A stretch of DNA of 21,931 nucleotides from JAXHUA01 sp034189695 (GTDB taxonomy: Bacteria > Chloroflexota > Dehalococcoidia > E44-bin15), in contig JAXHUA010000007.1 in the NCBI GenBank assembly GCA_034189695.1, forward strand, positions 1-21,931. Direction: 5' to 3'. The notes below the pieces were generated by a model that saw only the letters and a program-made list of their open reading frames with translations, was not told the DNA's origin and searched no databases. Shown piece after piece: positions 1 through 6,542 of this stretch; position 1 is the stretch's first letter, and the number at the start of each line of letters is the position of its first letter. A program made the position numbers and the translations under genes.

Positions 1-57
1 CCTCTCCTTCATCACCTCGGTATACTCTGTCAAGCTCGCTCTACTCATGCCTCTCAT
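1..57 (-). CDS. Transposase, N-terminal fragment (runs off window)
   Basis: Reading leftward, ATG at 57 (or a second ATG at 48) opens a frame encoding MRGMSRASLTEYTEVMKER before the window ends. The right-edge copy encodes nearly the same residues, with Gly-Ser-Val in place of Ala-Ser-Leu. The Ser-Arg-x-Ser-x-x-Glu-Tyr start resembles integrase-catalytic-domain transposases common in Chloroflexota genomes. The conservation between two copies supports a real reading frame. No catalytic residues are inside the window, so the family remains tentative. Confidence 0.6.
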   Translation of the reverse strand, partial: MRGMSRASLTEYTEVMKER

Positions 58-131
58 TGGGTAACACCTTTTTTGAGGCAACGATACCCCACTCGGTAAC
101 ATTTATTATGAGGCAATTCGCACCATTGACA
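1..131 (-). mobile_element. Inner end of left IS copy
   Basis: Bases 2-120 match the reverse complement of 21813-21931 without gaps and with few substitutions. The match resumes at TTGACA (126-131), which mirrors TGTCAA at 21802-21807. I place the IS tip there because TGT is a common IS481-type terminus. The end holds two copies of TTGCCTCA-N7-TGTTACC (minus strand), 35 bp apart, which look like transposase-binding sites. The rest of the element lies outside the window. The family assignment is from memory of similar proteins and was not searched. Confidence 0.75.
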
Positions 132-154
132 GCGAAGCCCTGTCGAGGTAGAAT
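126..154 (+). promoter_or_regulatory. Hybrid promoter of arsR, -35 box in the IS tip
   Basis: TTGACA at 126-131, exactly 17 bp, then TAGAAT at 149-154. The -35 box is the terminal hexamer of the IS and the -10 box lies in resident DNA. Transcription would start near 161, inside the ArsR palindrome, giving a very short leader. Confidence 0.7.
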
Positions 155-155
155 A

Positions 156-173
156 TATGCGTAGGTGCGCATA
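156..173 (+). promoter_or_regulatory. Putative ArsR operator 1
   Basis: TATGCG-TAGGTG-CGCATA is a 6+6 bp inverted repeat lying just after the -10 box and reaching into the arsR start codon (173). Its core TATGCGTAGGTGCGCA recurs at 575-590 before the permease gene. AGGTG (163-167) inside it also works as the ribosome-binding site of arsR, so a bound repressor would cover the start point and the translation start together. Confidence 0.65.
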
Positions 174-550
174 TGCATTCAACGTCGGACATGCGGGAGT
201 ACGTGAAGGCGTTCAAGGCCCTGTCGGACGAGACCAGGCTGAGGATCATGAACCTCCTCCTGGAGCGCGAGTGCTGCGTGTGCGAGGTGATGCAGGCCCT
301 CGACATCTCACAGACGAGGGCGTCGCGCAACCTGACCGCGCTCTACGATGCCGGCTTTCTCCGACTGCGCAAGGACGGCTTGTGGTCGTTCTACTCCCTG
401 GACCGCGACCGCATGCGGGGGTACATGAGCGACCTGGTCGACGCGGTGCGGGGGGCGCTGGCGGGGAACGAAGAGGCCGCCCGCGACCTGGAGCGACTCA
501 GCCGGGCGGAACGCGTCGGGCCGAGGTGCGCTGAGAAGCGGCGGAGATAG
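173..550 (+). CDS. arsR: ArsR/SmtB-family metalloregulator
   Basis: A 125-residue winged-helix repressor. In this family, binding of As(III) or Sb(III) releases the protein from its operator. The family core Phe-Lys-Ala-Leu-Ser-Asp-Glu-Thr-Arg-Leu is present near residues 14-23. The motif ECCVCEV (about 33-39) matches the ELCVCDL metal site of classical ArsR, with a Cys-Val-Cys pair for arsenite. The recognition helix Ser-Gln-Thr-Arg-Ala-Ser-Arg-Asn-Leu follows. I chose ATG 173 because AGGTG lies 5 bp upstream. ATG 191 is possible but has no good ribosome-binding site. The C-terminal tail is rich in Arg and Glu. The two palindromes flanking the gene fit self-repression and control of the downstream resistance genes. 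The family is certain, while the exact inducer (inorganic or organic arsenical) is inferred. Confidence 0.9.
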   Translation: MHSTSDMREYVKAFKALSDETRLRIMNLLLERECCVCEVMQALDISQTRASRNLTALYDAGFLRLRKDGLWSFYSLDRDRMRGYMSDLVDAVRGALAGNEEAARDLERLSRAERVGPRCAEKRRR

Positions 551-565
551 CGATCTCTTTTTTTT
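543..565 (+). terminator. Weak intrinsic terminator after arsR
   Basis: GAGAT-AGCG-ATCTC (544-557) forms a 5 bp stem with a tetraloop, followed at once by eight T residues (558-565). The arsR stop codon lies inside the hairpin. The stem is short and AT-rich, so termination would be partial at best. Confidence 0.45.
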
Positions 566-574
566 CGGCGCATG

Positions 575-590
575 TATGCGTAGGTGCGCA
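575..590 (+). promoter_or_regulatory. Putative ArsR operator 2
   Basis: TATGCGTAGGTGCGCA is identical over 16 bases to operator 1, but the right arm is less complete. It lies 18 bp before the permease start. I see no convincing -10/-35 pair directly in front, so it may act as a roadblock or serve a weak promoter. Confidence 0.55.
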
Positions 591-607
591 GCTAGGCAAA
601 CAGACCC

Positions 608-1645
608 ATGGATATCTTCATAAGCCTTCTCCACGGCGGTGTGGACGCGCTGGCAGAGTACCTGTCGGCGCACGTCCTCACCTGCCTGGTGCCGGCCTTC
701 TTCATCGCCGGCGCCATCGCCGCCCTCGTCTCCCAGGGCGCCATCATCAGGTACTTCGGGCCACAGGCGAAGAAGCTGGTGTCCTACGGAGTGGCATCGG
801 TCTCGGGCACGGTGCTGGCGGTGTGCTCGTGCACCGCGCTGCCGCTGTTCGGGGGGATCTACAAGCGGGGGGCGGGCCTGGGACCGGCCATCGCCTTCCT
901 CTTCTCGGCGCCGGCGATCAACGTGCTGGCCATCGTGTATTCCGCCCGCCTGCTGGGGTATGACATAGGCGTGGCGCGGGCTGTCGGCGCGGTCGCCTTC
1001 TCCGTCGTGATCGGGCTGGCGATGGCCTTCATCTATCGCCGGGAGGAATCGCTCAAAGACGCGCGGGCGTTCGCCATGCTGGCGTCGAACCCCGACGAGA
1101 AGGCCTGGTGGCAGCAACTCGTGTTCTTCGGCGCGCTGGTGGGCGTCCTCGTCGCCGCCTCAGCGGGGCAGTGGATCGCCACCGGCGTCCTGCTCGCCGT
1201 GGTGGTCGTCCTGGTATGGCGCTGGCTCAACCGAGGCGAGCTGGTGGCGTGGATGAAGGAGACGCTCCGCTTCGTCAGGCTGATAGTGCCGTGGCTGCTG
1301 GTGGGCGTGTTCGCCGCCGGCATCATACGGGCCGGCGTCCCGCAGTCGGTCATCGTCTCGGTGGTGGGCGGCAACAGCGTGCTGGCCAACCTGGCCGCCT
1401 CGGTTGTCGGCTCGGTGATGTACTTCGCCACCCTCACCGAGGTGCCCATCGTCAGGGCGTTCATGGACCTGGGCATGGGCAAGGGCCCGGCGCTGGCGCT
1501 GCTCCTGGCGGGGCCGGCGCTGTCGCTGCCGAACATGCTGGTCATCCGCAGCATCATGGGGACGAGAAAGACGCTGGTCTACATCGGCCTGGTGGTGGTC
1601 ATGGCGACCATCACCGGCCTCATCTTCGGAAGCATAGCGCAATAG
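608..1645 (+). CDS. arsP: ArsP-type permease (DUF318 family)
   Basis: A 345-residue polytopic membrane protein with roughly eight to ten hydrophobic segments. The family signature VCSCTALPLFGGIYKRGAGL (about residues 76-95), followed by Phe-Ser-Ala-Pro-Ala-Ile-Asn, identifies the ArsP_1/DUF318 permeases. The Cys-Ser-Cys pair lies in a membrane helix. Characterised ArsP proteins export trivalent methyl- and aromatic arsenicals. A charged loop (Arg-Arg-Glu-Glu onward, about 143-167) splits the two halves. A second Asn-containing segment (Ala-Gly-Pro-Ala-Leu-Ser-Leu-Pro-Asn) near residue 308 mirrors the first, consistent with an internal duplication. The gene follows arsR and operator 2 and precedes a thioredoxin-like gene by 18 bp, so it heads the resistance operon. 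Substrate is inferred from family and neighbours. Confidence 0.85.
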   Translation: MDIFISLLHGGVDALAEYLSAHVLTCLVPAFFIAGAIAALVSQGAIIRYFGPQAKKLVSYGVASVSGTVLAVCSCTALPLFGGIYKRGAGLGPAIAFLFSAPAINVLAIVYSARLLGYDIGVARAVGAVAFSVVIGLAMAFIYRREESLKDARAFAMLASNPDEKAWWQQLVFFGALVGVLVAASAGQWIATGVLLAVVVVLVWRWLNRGELVAWMKETLRFVRLIVPWLLVGVFAAGIIRAGVPQSVIVSVVGGNSVLANLAASVVGSVMYFATLTEVPIVRAFMDLGMGKGPALALLLAGPALSLPNMLVIRSIMGTRKTLVYIGLVVVMATITGLIFGSIAQ

Positions 1646-1663
1646 ACACGCAGGGAGGGAGAT

Positions 1664-1918
1664 ATGAACATCAAGGTACTCGGACCGGGATGCGCCCGGT
1701 GCGACCAGCTCAAGAAGGTCACCAGGGAGGTGGTCAGGGAGCTGGGCATAGACGCCACGGTGGAAGAGGTGAAGGACATCAAGCAGATCATGGAGTACCC
1801 CATCCTCACCACTCCGGGCCTCGTGGTGAACGAGGAGCTGGTCTGCTCCGGCAACGTGCCGACCAAGGCGGAGGTCACGCGGCTCATCACCACCGCCCTG
1901 AGCAAAGAGGACGGTTGA
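1664..1918 (+). CDS. Small thioredoxin-like redox protein (ArsE-like)
   Basis: An 84-residue cytoplasmic protein of the small archaeal-type thioredoxin/glutaredoxin-like family (redox-active disulfide protein 2 type). The active site is Gly-Cys-Ala-Arg-Cys (Cys10 and Cys13), and the cis-proline region Thr-Thr-Pro-Gly-Leu (about 49-53) is present. A GGGAGG ribosome-binding site lies just before ATG 1664. Its place between an ArsP permease and ArsF/ArsG-like genes matches the arsEFG type of cluster, in which ArsE and ArsF are reported to reduce nitroaromatic arsenicals. The thioredoxin-like call is firm. The ArsE role comes from context and memory. Confidence 0.75.
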   Translation: MNIKVLGPGCARCDQLKKVTREVVRELGIDATVEEVKDIKQIMEYPILTTPGLVVNEELVCSGNVPTKAEVTRLITTALSKEDG

Positions 1919-1946
1919 GGCGGCCGCCCGGCCAAAGGAGGAGACA

Positions 1947-2438
1947 ATGAGTTCACACAGAAAGGCGGCCGGCTTTGCCCTCGTGGCGGCGGCGCTGCTG
2001 GCCGCTCTGATTCCGTGCGCGTGCGGAGGCTCTCCCGACGGCAACCCCACCACCCCAACCGCGACCGCGACCCCGACCCCGTCGCCGGCCGCCACGGCGG
2101 CGCTGGACAACGGCGTCGAGGTCGTGTACTTCCACCGCGCCCAGAGATGCACGACCTGCATGCACGCCGAGAGCGTGGTCACCTACACCGTGGAGACCTA
2201 TTTCAGCGACGAGGTAGCAAGCGGCAGCCTGGTGTACATGGTGCTGAACGTGAACGACCCGGTCAACTCCGCAATGAGCGAGAAGTTCGGCGCATACGGG
2301 TCGTCCCTTTTCCTCAACGACGTCGAGGGCGGCGTGGAGGAAATCGAGTACGTGAACGAGATCTGGTTCCTGCTGGACGATGAGGAGGCCGCCATCGCCA
2401 TGGTCAAAGACGTGATAGAGGAGCACCTAGGGGACTAG
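1947..2438 (+). CDS. arsF: Secreted CxxC thioredoxin-like protein, ArsF-like
   Basis: A 163-residue exported protein. It has an N-terminal signal segment (residues 5-24) ending in Ile-Pro-Cys-Ala-Cys-Gly, which could be a lipoprotein site although the lipobox is atypical. A Pro/Thr/Ala linker (about 30-50) follows, then a thioredoxin-like domain starting Val-Val-Tyr-Phe-His. The redox motif Cys-Thr-Thr-Cys lies near residues 71-74. It matches my memory of the family named nitrophenyl compound nitroreductase subunit ArsF. GGAGGAGACA precedes ATG 1947. Only 3 bp separate it from the next gene, so the two are probably translationally coupled. It may pass electrons between the ArsG-like membrane protein and a substrate at the outer face. 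The substrate is not shown by the sequence. Confidence 0.75.
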   Translation: MSSHRKAAGFALVAAALLAALIPCACGGSPDGNPTTPTATATPTPSPAATAALDNGVEVVYFHRAQRCTTCMHAESVVTYTVETYFSDEVASGSLVYMVLNVNDPVNSAMSEKFGAYGSSLFLNDVEGGVEEIEYVNEIWFLLDDEEAAIAMVKDVIEEHLGD

Positions 2439-2441
2439 CCC

Positions 2442-3158
2442 ATGGGGTTTGGTGAGTTCGTGCTGCGACTCGCCGAGAGCGGGAGTTTTCCGGTCGTGTC
2501 CGCCTTCCTCATCGGGCTGCTGGCCGCCATCAGCCCGTGCCCGCTGGCGACCAACATCACCGCGATGGCGTACATCAGCCGCACCATCACCAATCGCAGA
2601 CAGGTGGCTGCCTCCGGGGCGCTGTACACCCTGGGGCGCATGACGTCCTATTTCACCATCGGGGCGCTGGTCATGCTCGCCGGTCTGGCCATTCCACGCA
2701 TCTCCCTGCTGCTACAGAGCGCCGGTGAGCGGTTGCTCGGGCCATTGCTCATCGTCGTGGGAATCATCATGCTCGACGTCATCAGGCTGCCCTTCTTTCG
2801 CGGAACCTCAAGGCTCACCTCGCTGGGAGAGGGATTCGCCAGGTGGGGCAGCGGTGGAGCGTTCCTCCTGGGAGTGGTGTTCGCCCTGGCGTTCTGCCCC
2901 TATACCGCGGTTATGTTCTTCGGCATCCTCATTCCGCTAGCGCTCGTCTCAACGGGGGGCATCGCGCTGCCGGCGGTGTTCGCCATCGGCACCGGCCTTC
3001 CGGTCCTGGTGTTCGCGGTGGTCCTCGCGGCAGGCGTGGCCCGCGTCGCCGGGCTGCTCGACAGAGTGACAGCGGCGGAGAAGGTCATACGCCGAATAGC
3101 AGCGCTGGTGTTCATCGCCGTGGGGATATACTACGTGGTATTGTGGATCCGGGCCTAG
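2442..3158 (+). CDS. arsG: DsbD/CcdA-like membrane protein, ArsG-type
   Basis: A 238-residue membrane protein with about six transmembrane helices. Two half-sites carry the family marks: Ser-Pro-Cys-Pro-Leu-Ala-Thr-Asn near residues 31-38 and Phe-Cys-Pro-Tyr-Thr-Ala-Val-Met-Phe-Phe-Gly near 151-161. These equal the Cys-Pro pairs of CcdA/DsbD electron carriers. ArsG-family transporters (aromatic aminobenzylarsenical efflux) belong to the same fold. Placed directly after the ArsE- and ArsF-like genes, it could export reduced aromatic arsenicals, move electrons to the secreted ArsF-like thioredoxin, or both. The fold and family are well supported. Transport versus electron transfer cannot be settled here. 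Confidence 0.8.
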   Translation: MGFGEFVLRLAESGSFPVVSAFLIGLLAAISPCPLATNITAMAYISRTITNRRQVAASGALYTLGRMTSYFTIGALVMLAGLAIPRISLLLQSAGERLLGPLLIVVGIIMLDVIRLPFFRGTSRLTSLGEGFARWGSGGAFLLGVVFALAFCPYTAVMFFGILIPLALVSTGGIALPAVFAIGTGLPVLVFAVVLAAGVARVAGLLDRVTAAEKVIRRIAALVFIAVGIYYVVLWIRA

Positions 3159-3272
3159 ACGAAAACAGCCTTCGCAAGGGGGTCCGCAACGGCTGACAGA
3201 ATCAAGAAAGAGGCCGGCACTGCGCTCAAAGCGGGGGCGAGGCGCCTCGGGAGGCAGCTTCTGCATCCCTAT

Positions 3273-3740
3273 GTGACGCTCGGCGCGCGCGCCCTTGTCG
3301 GCGGGACGTTCATCTTCGCCGGCGCCGCCAAGCTGCCCTACCCCGAGACCCTGATATGGGAGATAAACCAGTACCACATCCTGCCGCCGGCGCTGGCCAC
3401 GGCGTACGGGTACGTGCTGCCGCCGCTCGAGATCGCGCTCGGCGTGTTCCTGGTGGCGGGCCTGTTCCTCAGGAGCAGCGGCTTCCTGACCGGGCTGCTG
3501 GCGCTCAGCTTCACCATTGCCAAGGTCTACGCCCTGGCCCGGGGACTCGACGTCAAGATATGCGGTTGCCTCGGCCCGGCGATCCCCCTGCTCGCGGCGC
3601 AGAGCCTGGTCATAGATTTCGTGCTCATCGCCCTCGCGCTCCAGATAGTCCTCCACCGGGGTGAGTTCCTGTCACTGGGGGGCTGGCTGCAAAGGAGGGC
3701 GAGAGCCGGGAAGGGAGAGACAGGGAGGAAGGATGGCTAG
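3273..3740 (+). CDS. MauE/DoxX-family membrane protein
   Basis: A 155-residue protein with four hydrophobic segments of the DoxX/MauE type (Gly-Gly-Thr-Phe-Ile-Phe-Ala-Gly-Ala-Ala-Lys-Leu at the first helix). The motif Lys-Ile-Cys-Gly-Cys-Leu-Gly (about 93-99) is the cysteine pair typical of MauE-like proteins, which support disulfide formation or electron transfer across the membrane. The start is uncertain. GTG 3273 is the best start codon, but the frame stays open back to 3159 and encodes a Lys/Arg-rich stretch that looks like a cytoplasmic N-terminus. No ATG exists there, so a rare start or a sequence error is possible. It follows the ArsG-like gene on the same strand and probably joins its redox relay. 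Confidence 0.7.
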   Translation: MTLGARALVGGTFIFAGAAKLPYPETLIWEINQYHILPPALATAYGYVLPPLEIALGVFLVAGLFLRSSGFLTGLLALSFTIAKVYALARGLDVKICGCLGPAIPLLAAQSLVIDFVLIALALQIVLHRGEFLSLGGWLQRRARAGKGETGRKDG

Positions 3741-3951
3741 CAGGGAAGGGCGGCCCGGGGTCTGGAAAGGCACCTGTTCACACACCGTCCGTCAACGGCA
3801 GGGGGCGCCCGTTGCCGCAGGCGTCGGGGAGCCTGGCCCGACTCCGTGGTCTCCACATCTCCAGCGCCATGGCCGTCCAAGCGTCCGTGACGCGTCCGCC
3901 AACATGCGCACGCCCCGGTCGAGCTTGTGACGCCGTCAGCAGGGCTGTGAC

Positions 3952-3980
3952 TTGACACGTGCGTTCACTCGTTCTATGTT
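3952..3980 (+). promoter_or_regulatory. Sigma70-type promoter of the DUF6125-AOR pair
   Basis: TTGACA (3952-3957), 17 bp, then TATGTT (3975-3980), about 30 bp before the GTG start at 4010. It ends a 210-base stretch (3741-3951) in which I see no gene, only a short inverted repeat CAACGG/CCGTTG (3793-3814). Confidence 0.75.
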
Positions 3981-4009
3981 CTACGCATACTTGCCAAGGG
4001 GAGGTTCAC

Positions 4010-4558
4010 GTGACCGCCGAACCCGAGAGTAGCCGATTGCCGCCGGCAGACCTGGACCGGCTGTCGAAGGCAGCCCTGGTCGAGCTGGTGAAGCTCTACT
4101 CCAAACTGTTCCTGGCCATGGACGGCTTCTGGTACCTGGCCATCAAGGAGATGATGAACGAGGACACGGCGACCGAGGTCGACCTGTGGGTGTGGGACAA
4201 GTACGCCCGCTACGAGGCCAAACGGCTTCCGCCGCTGGTCGGGGCCGAAGGCGACGACCTGGCGCGCTTCGCCACGGCGTTCGGCTACTCACCGTGGTTC
4301 TCCAACCTCAACCACGAGTTCACCCGCGAAGGAAACGGCGCGCTGACCCTTACCGTCCACGACTGCCCCTCGCTCGACGGCATGAAGCGCGAGGGCCTGG
4401 GACGTGAGAAGACCTTCTGCCACCAGGTGGAGCAGAAGCTCCTCGAGATGGTATCGCGGGCCTTCAACCCAAACGTGGAGGTCACGCCGGTCGAGTTGCC
4501 CCTCAAGCCAACCGAGGACAGCTTCTGCTGCCGCTGGCGGTTCGCAGTGAGACCGTGA
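4010..4558 (+). CDS. DUF6125-type protein, function unknown
   Basis: A 182-residue soluble protein without signal peptide or membrane helix. I chose GTG 4010 because AAGGGGAGG lies just upstream. An earlier in-frame start at 3959 would lie inside the promoter. The sequence matches my memory of DUF6125, related to L-2-amino-thiazoline-4-carboxylate hydrolase-like proteins. Conserved-looking residues include Phe-Trp-Tyr-Leu-Ala near 39-43, His-Asp-Cys-Pro-Ser near 118-122, Phe-Cys-His near 137-139, and a C-terminal Cys-Cys-Arg-Trp-Arg-Phe. The scattered Cys and His suggest a metal site, but none is proven. The next gene, an aldehyde ferredoxin oxidoreductase, starts 15 bp downstream, so the two form an operon. 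A helper role for that enzyme is possible. Confidence 0.65.
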   Translation: MTAEPESSRLPPADLDRLSKAALVELVKLYSKLFLAMDGFWYLAIKEMMNEDTATEVDLWVWDKYARYEAKRLPPLVGAEGDDLARFATAFGYSPWFSNLNHEFTREGNGALTLTVHDCPSLDGMKREGLGREKTFCHQVEQKLLEMVSRAFNPNVEVTPVELPLKPTEDSFCCRWRFAVRP

Positions 4559-4573
4559 AGTGAAAGGAAGACG

Positions 4574-6424
4574 ATGGCTGGAGGATACGTAGGCAAGGTT
4601 CTGTTCGTAGACCTTTCACGAGGCGAACTGGAGGAGGAGGCGCCGCCCGAATCGCTCTACCGCGATTTCCTCGGCGGCTACGGGCTTGGCGCCCGGCTGC
4701 TGTTCGACCGGCAGAAGGGCGGAACAGACCCGCTGGGGCCCGAGGCCCATCTGGGCTTCGTGACCGGCGTGCTGACCGGCACGCCGGCGCTGTTCGGCAG
4801 CCGCTATGCGGTGGTGGCCAAATCACCGCTCACCTCTACCTGGGGCGACGCCAACTCCGGCGGCGATTTCGGCCCTCACGTGAAATTCAGCGGCTATGAT
4901 GCCGTGTTCTTCACCGGCGTCTCGCCGGAGCCGGTCTACCTGTTCATCGAAGACGGCCGGGCGGAGCTGCGGCAGGCCGCCGGCCTGTGGGGCATGGCGG
5001 TGTATGAGGCCGAGGCGGCGCTCAAGGCGGAGCACGGCCCGGAGGTGAGGACCGCTTCCATCGGACCGGCGGGGGAGAAGCTGTCGCTCATATCCTGCGT
5101 GATGAACAACTCCGCACGCGCCGCGGGTCGCTCCGGCCTGGGTGCGGTGATGGGGGCCAAGCGCCTCAAGGCCGTCGTGGTGAAAGGGACCGGAGAGGTA
5201 CCCGTGGCCGACAGAGCGGGACTCCAGGAGGCGCGGAGAAGACAGCAGCGCCAGCTGGGCGGCCCGGTGGAGACCTTCCGCGAGTATGGCACCTGCGGAG
5301 CCACCGAAGCCCTGACCAGGATCGGGGACACGCCGGTGAAGAACTGGGCCGGCGCGGGAGAGCTGGATTTCGACAACGCCTCCGCCATCAGCGGCGACAG
5401 CGTTATCGCGCACCAGCAGAAGCGGTACGGCTGCTGGCGGTGCCCCATCGCCTGCGGCGGGGTGCTGAAGGCGGGCCAGGGCAGTTACAGCTACCGCGCC
5501 GGGGTGCACAAGCCGGAGTATGAAACGCTGGGGGCCTTCGGCGTGATGTGCCTCAACGATAACCTGGAGTCGATCATCAAGGCGAACGAGATATGCAATG
5601 ACTGCGGGCTGGACACCATTTCCGCCGGCGGCACCATCGCCTTCGCCATCGAGTGCTTCGAGAACGGCCTCATAACCACCAGGGACACCGATGGCATAGA
5701 GCTGAGGTGGGGGAACCACGAGGCCATCGTGGCCATGACCGACAGGATGGCGCGGCGGGAGGGCTTCGGGGACGTCCTCGCCGACGGCGTCAGGGCGGCC
5801 GCGGAGAAGATCGGCAAGGGCGCCGAGGAGTTCGCCATGCACATCCACGGTCAGGAGATGCCGATGCACGACCCCAAGCGCAGCCTGAGCTACGCCACGT
5901 CGTACGTGTTCGACGCAACACCCGCCCGCCACACCCAGGGCAGCTACGGCTACCGGCCGGCGAGCGGCCTGGAGCTACCGTCGTTCGACCGCAAGTCCCA
6001 GGCCGGGCGCGGCGAGGCGACCAAGATGGGCAGCGACCTGGTACACGTGGTCAACGCGGCGGGCCTGTGCAGCTTCGGCTACATGTGCATGGACGCCAGC
6101 GCCGTGCCCGACTTCCTCACCCTGGCCACAGGCTGGGACTGCGACCTGGAGAACATCCTCAGGACGGGGGAGAGGATCGCCAACATGCGCCAGGCGTTCA
6201 ACGTCCGCGAAGGGCTGAAGCCCGGCGACTTCAGGGCGCCCAACAGGGTGCTGGGGCGCCCGCCCTTCGACCGGGGGCCCAACACCGGCAGGAGCGTTGA
6301 GATCGAGACCCTGGGCCGGGACTACATGACGGCCATGGACTGGGACTTCGCCAGCGGCAAGCCGAGCCGCAGCAAGCTGGAGGAGCTTGGCCTTCACGAC
6401 GTGGCCGACGTGCTGTGGCCATAG
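4574..6424 (+). CDS. aor: Aldehyde ferredoxin oxidoreductase (W/Mo-pterin)
   Basis: A 616-residue member of the AOR family, close to the usual length of about 605. These cytoplasmic enzymes oxidise aldehydes to acids with ferredoxin, using a tungsten or molybdenum bis-pyranopterin and one [4Fe-4S] cluster. The N-terminal domain (Gly-Lys-Val-Leu-Phe-Val-Asp-Leu; Leu-Gly-Gly-Tyr-Gly-Leu-Gly-Ala) is typical. Cluster ligands are Cys287-x2-Cys290-x3-Cys294, with a fourth at Cys499 or Cys505, matching Cys288, 291, 295 and 494 of the Pyrococcus enzyme. The Cys-Asn-Asp-Cys-Gly-Leu-Asp-Thr-Ile-Ser segment (about 342-351) is also characteristic. ATG 4574 has AAAGGAAG upstream. It is cotranscribed with the DUF6125 gene. 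No pterin synthesis genes lie nearby. The substrate aldehyde is unknown. Confidence 0.93.
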   Translation: MAGGYVGKVLFVDLSRGELEEEAPPESLYRDFLGGYGLGARLLFDRQKGGTDPLGPEAHLGFVTGVLTGTPALFGSRYAVVAKSPLTSTWGDANSGGDFGPHVKFSGYDAVFFTGVSPEPVYLFIEDGRAELRQAAGLWGMAVYEAEAALKAEHGPEVRTASIGPAGEKLSLISCVMNNSARAAGRSGLGAVMGAKRLKAVVVKGTGEVPVADRAGLQEARRRQQRQLGGPVETFREYGTCGATEALTRIGDTPVKNWAGAGELDFDNASAISGDSVIAHQQKRYGCWRCPIACGGVLKAGQGSYSYRAGVHKPEYETLGAFGVMCLNDNLESIIKANEICNDCGLDTISAGGTIAFAIECFENGLITTRDTDGIELRWGNHEAIVAMTDRMARREGFGDVLADGVRAAAEKIGKGAEEFAMHIHGQEMPMHDPKRSLSYATSYVFDATPARHTQGSYGYRPASGLELPSFDRKSQAGRGEATKMGSDLVHVVNAAGLCSFGYMCMDASAVPDFLTLATGWDCDLENILRTGERIANMRQAFNVREGLKPGDFRAPNRVLGRPPFDRGPNTGRSVEIETLGRDYMTAMDWDFASGKPSRSKLEELGLHDVADVLWP

Positions 6425-6542
6425 CGAGGAGGTCTATCGCCAACCAGCATTTTGGGCGCCCTGACGGGCAGCGGCGATTGCGTGCCGTCGGGGCGATGGC
6501 TCATCTGAGGACCGGCCCAACTGATGTCTGAGGAGGTGTGAG

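Noticed and set aside
308..1117. Long minus-strand open frame opposite arsR and the permease
   Set aside because: It is rich in His, Arg and Gly with no domain, typical of antisense frames in GC-rich genes.
3793..3814. Terminator after the MauE gene
   Set aside because: The CAACGG/CCGTTG stem is short with a 10-base loop and no T-run follows.
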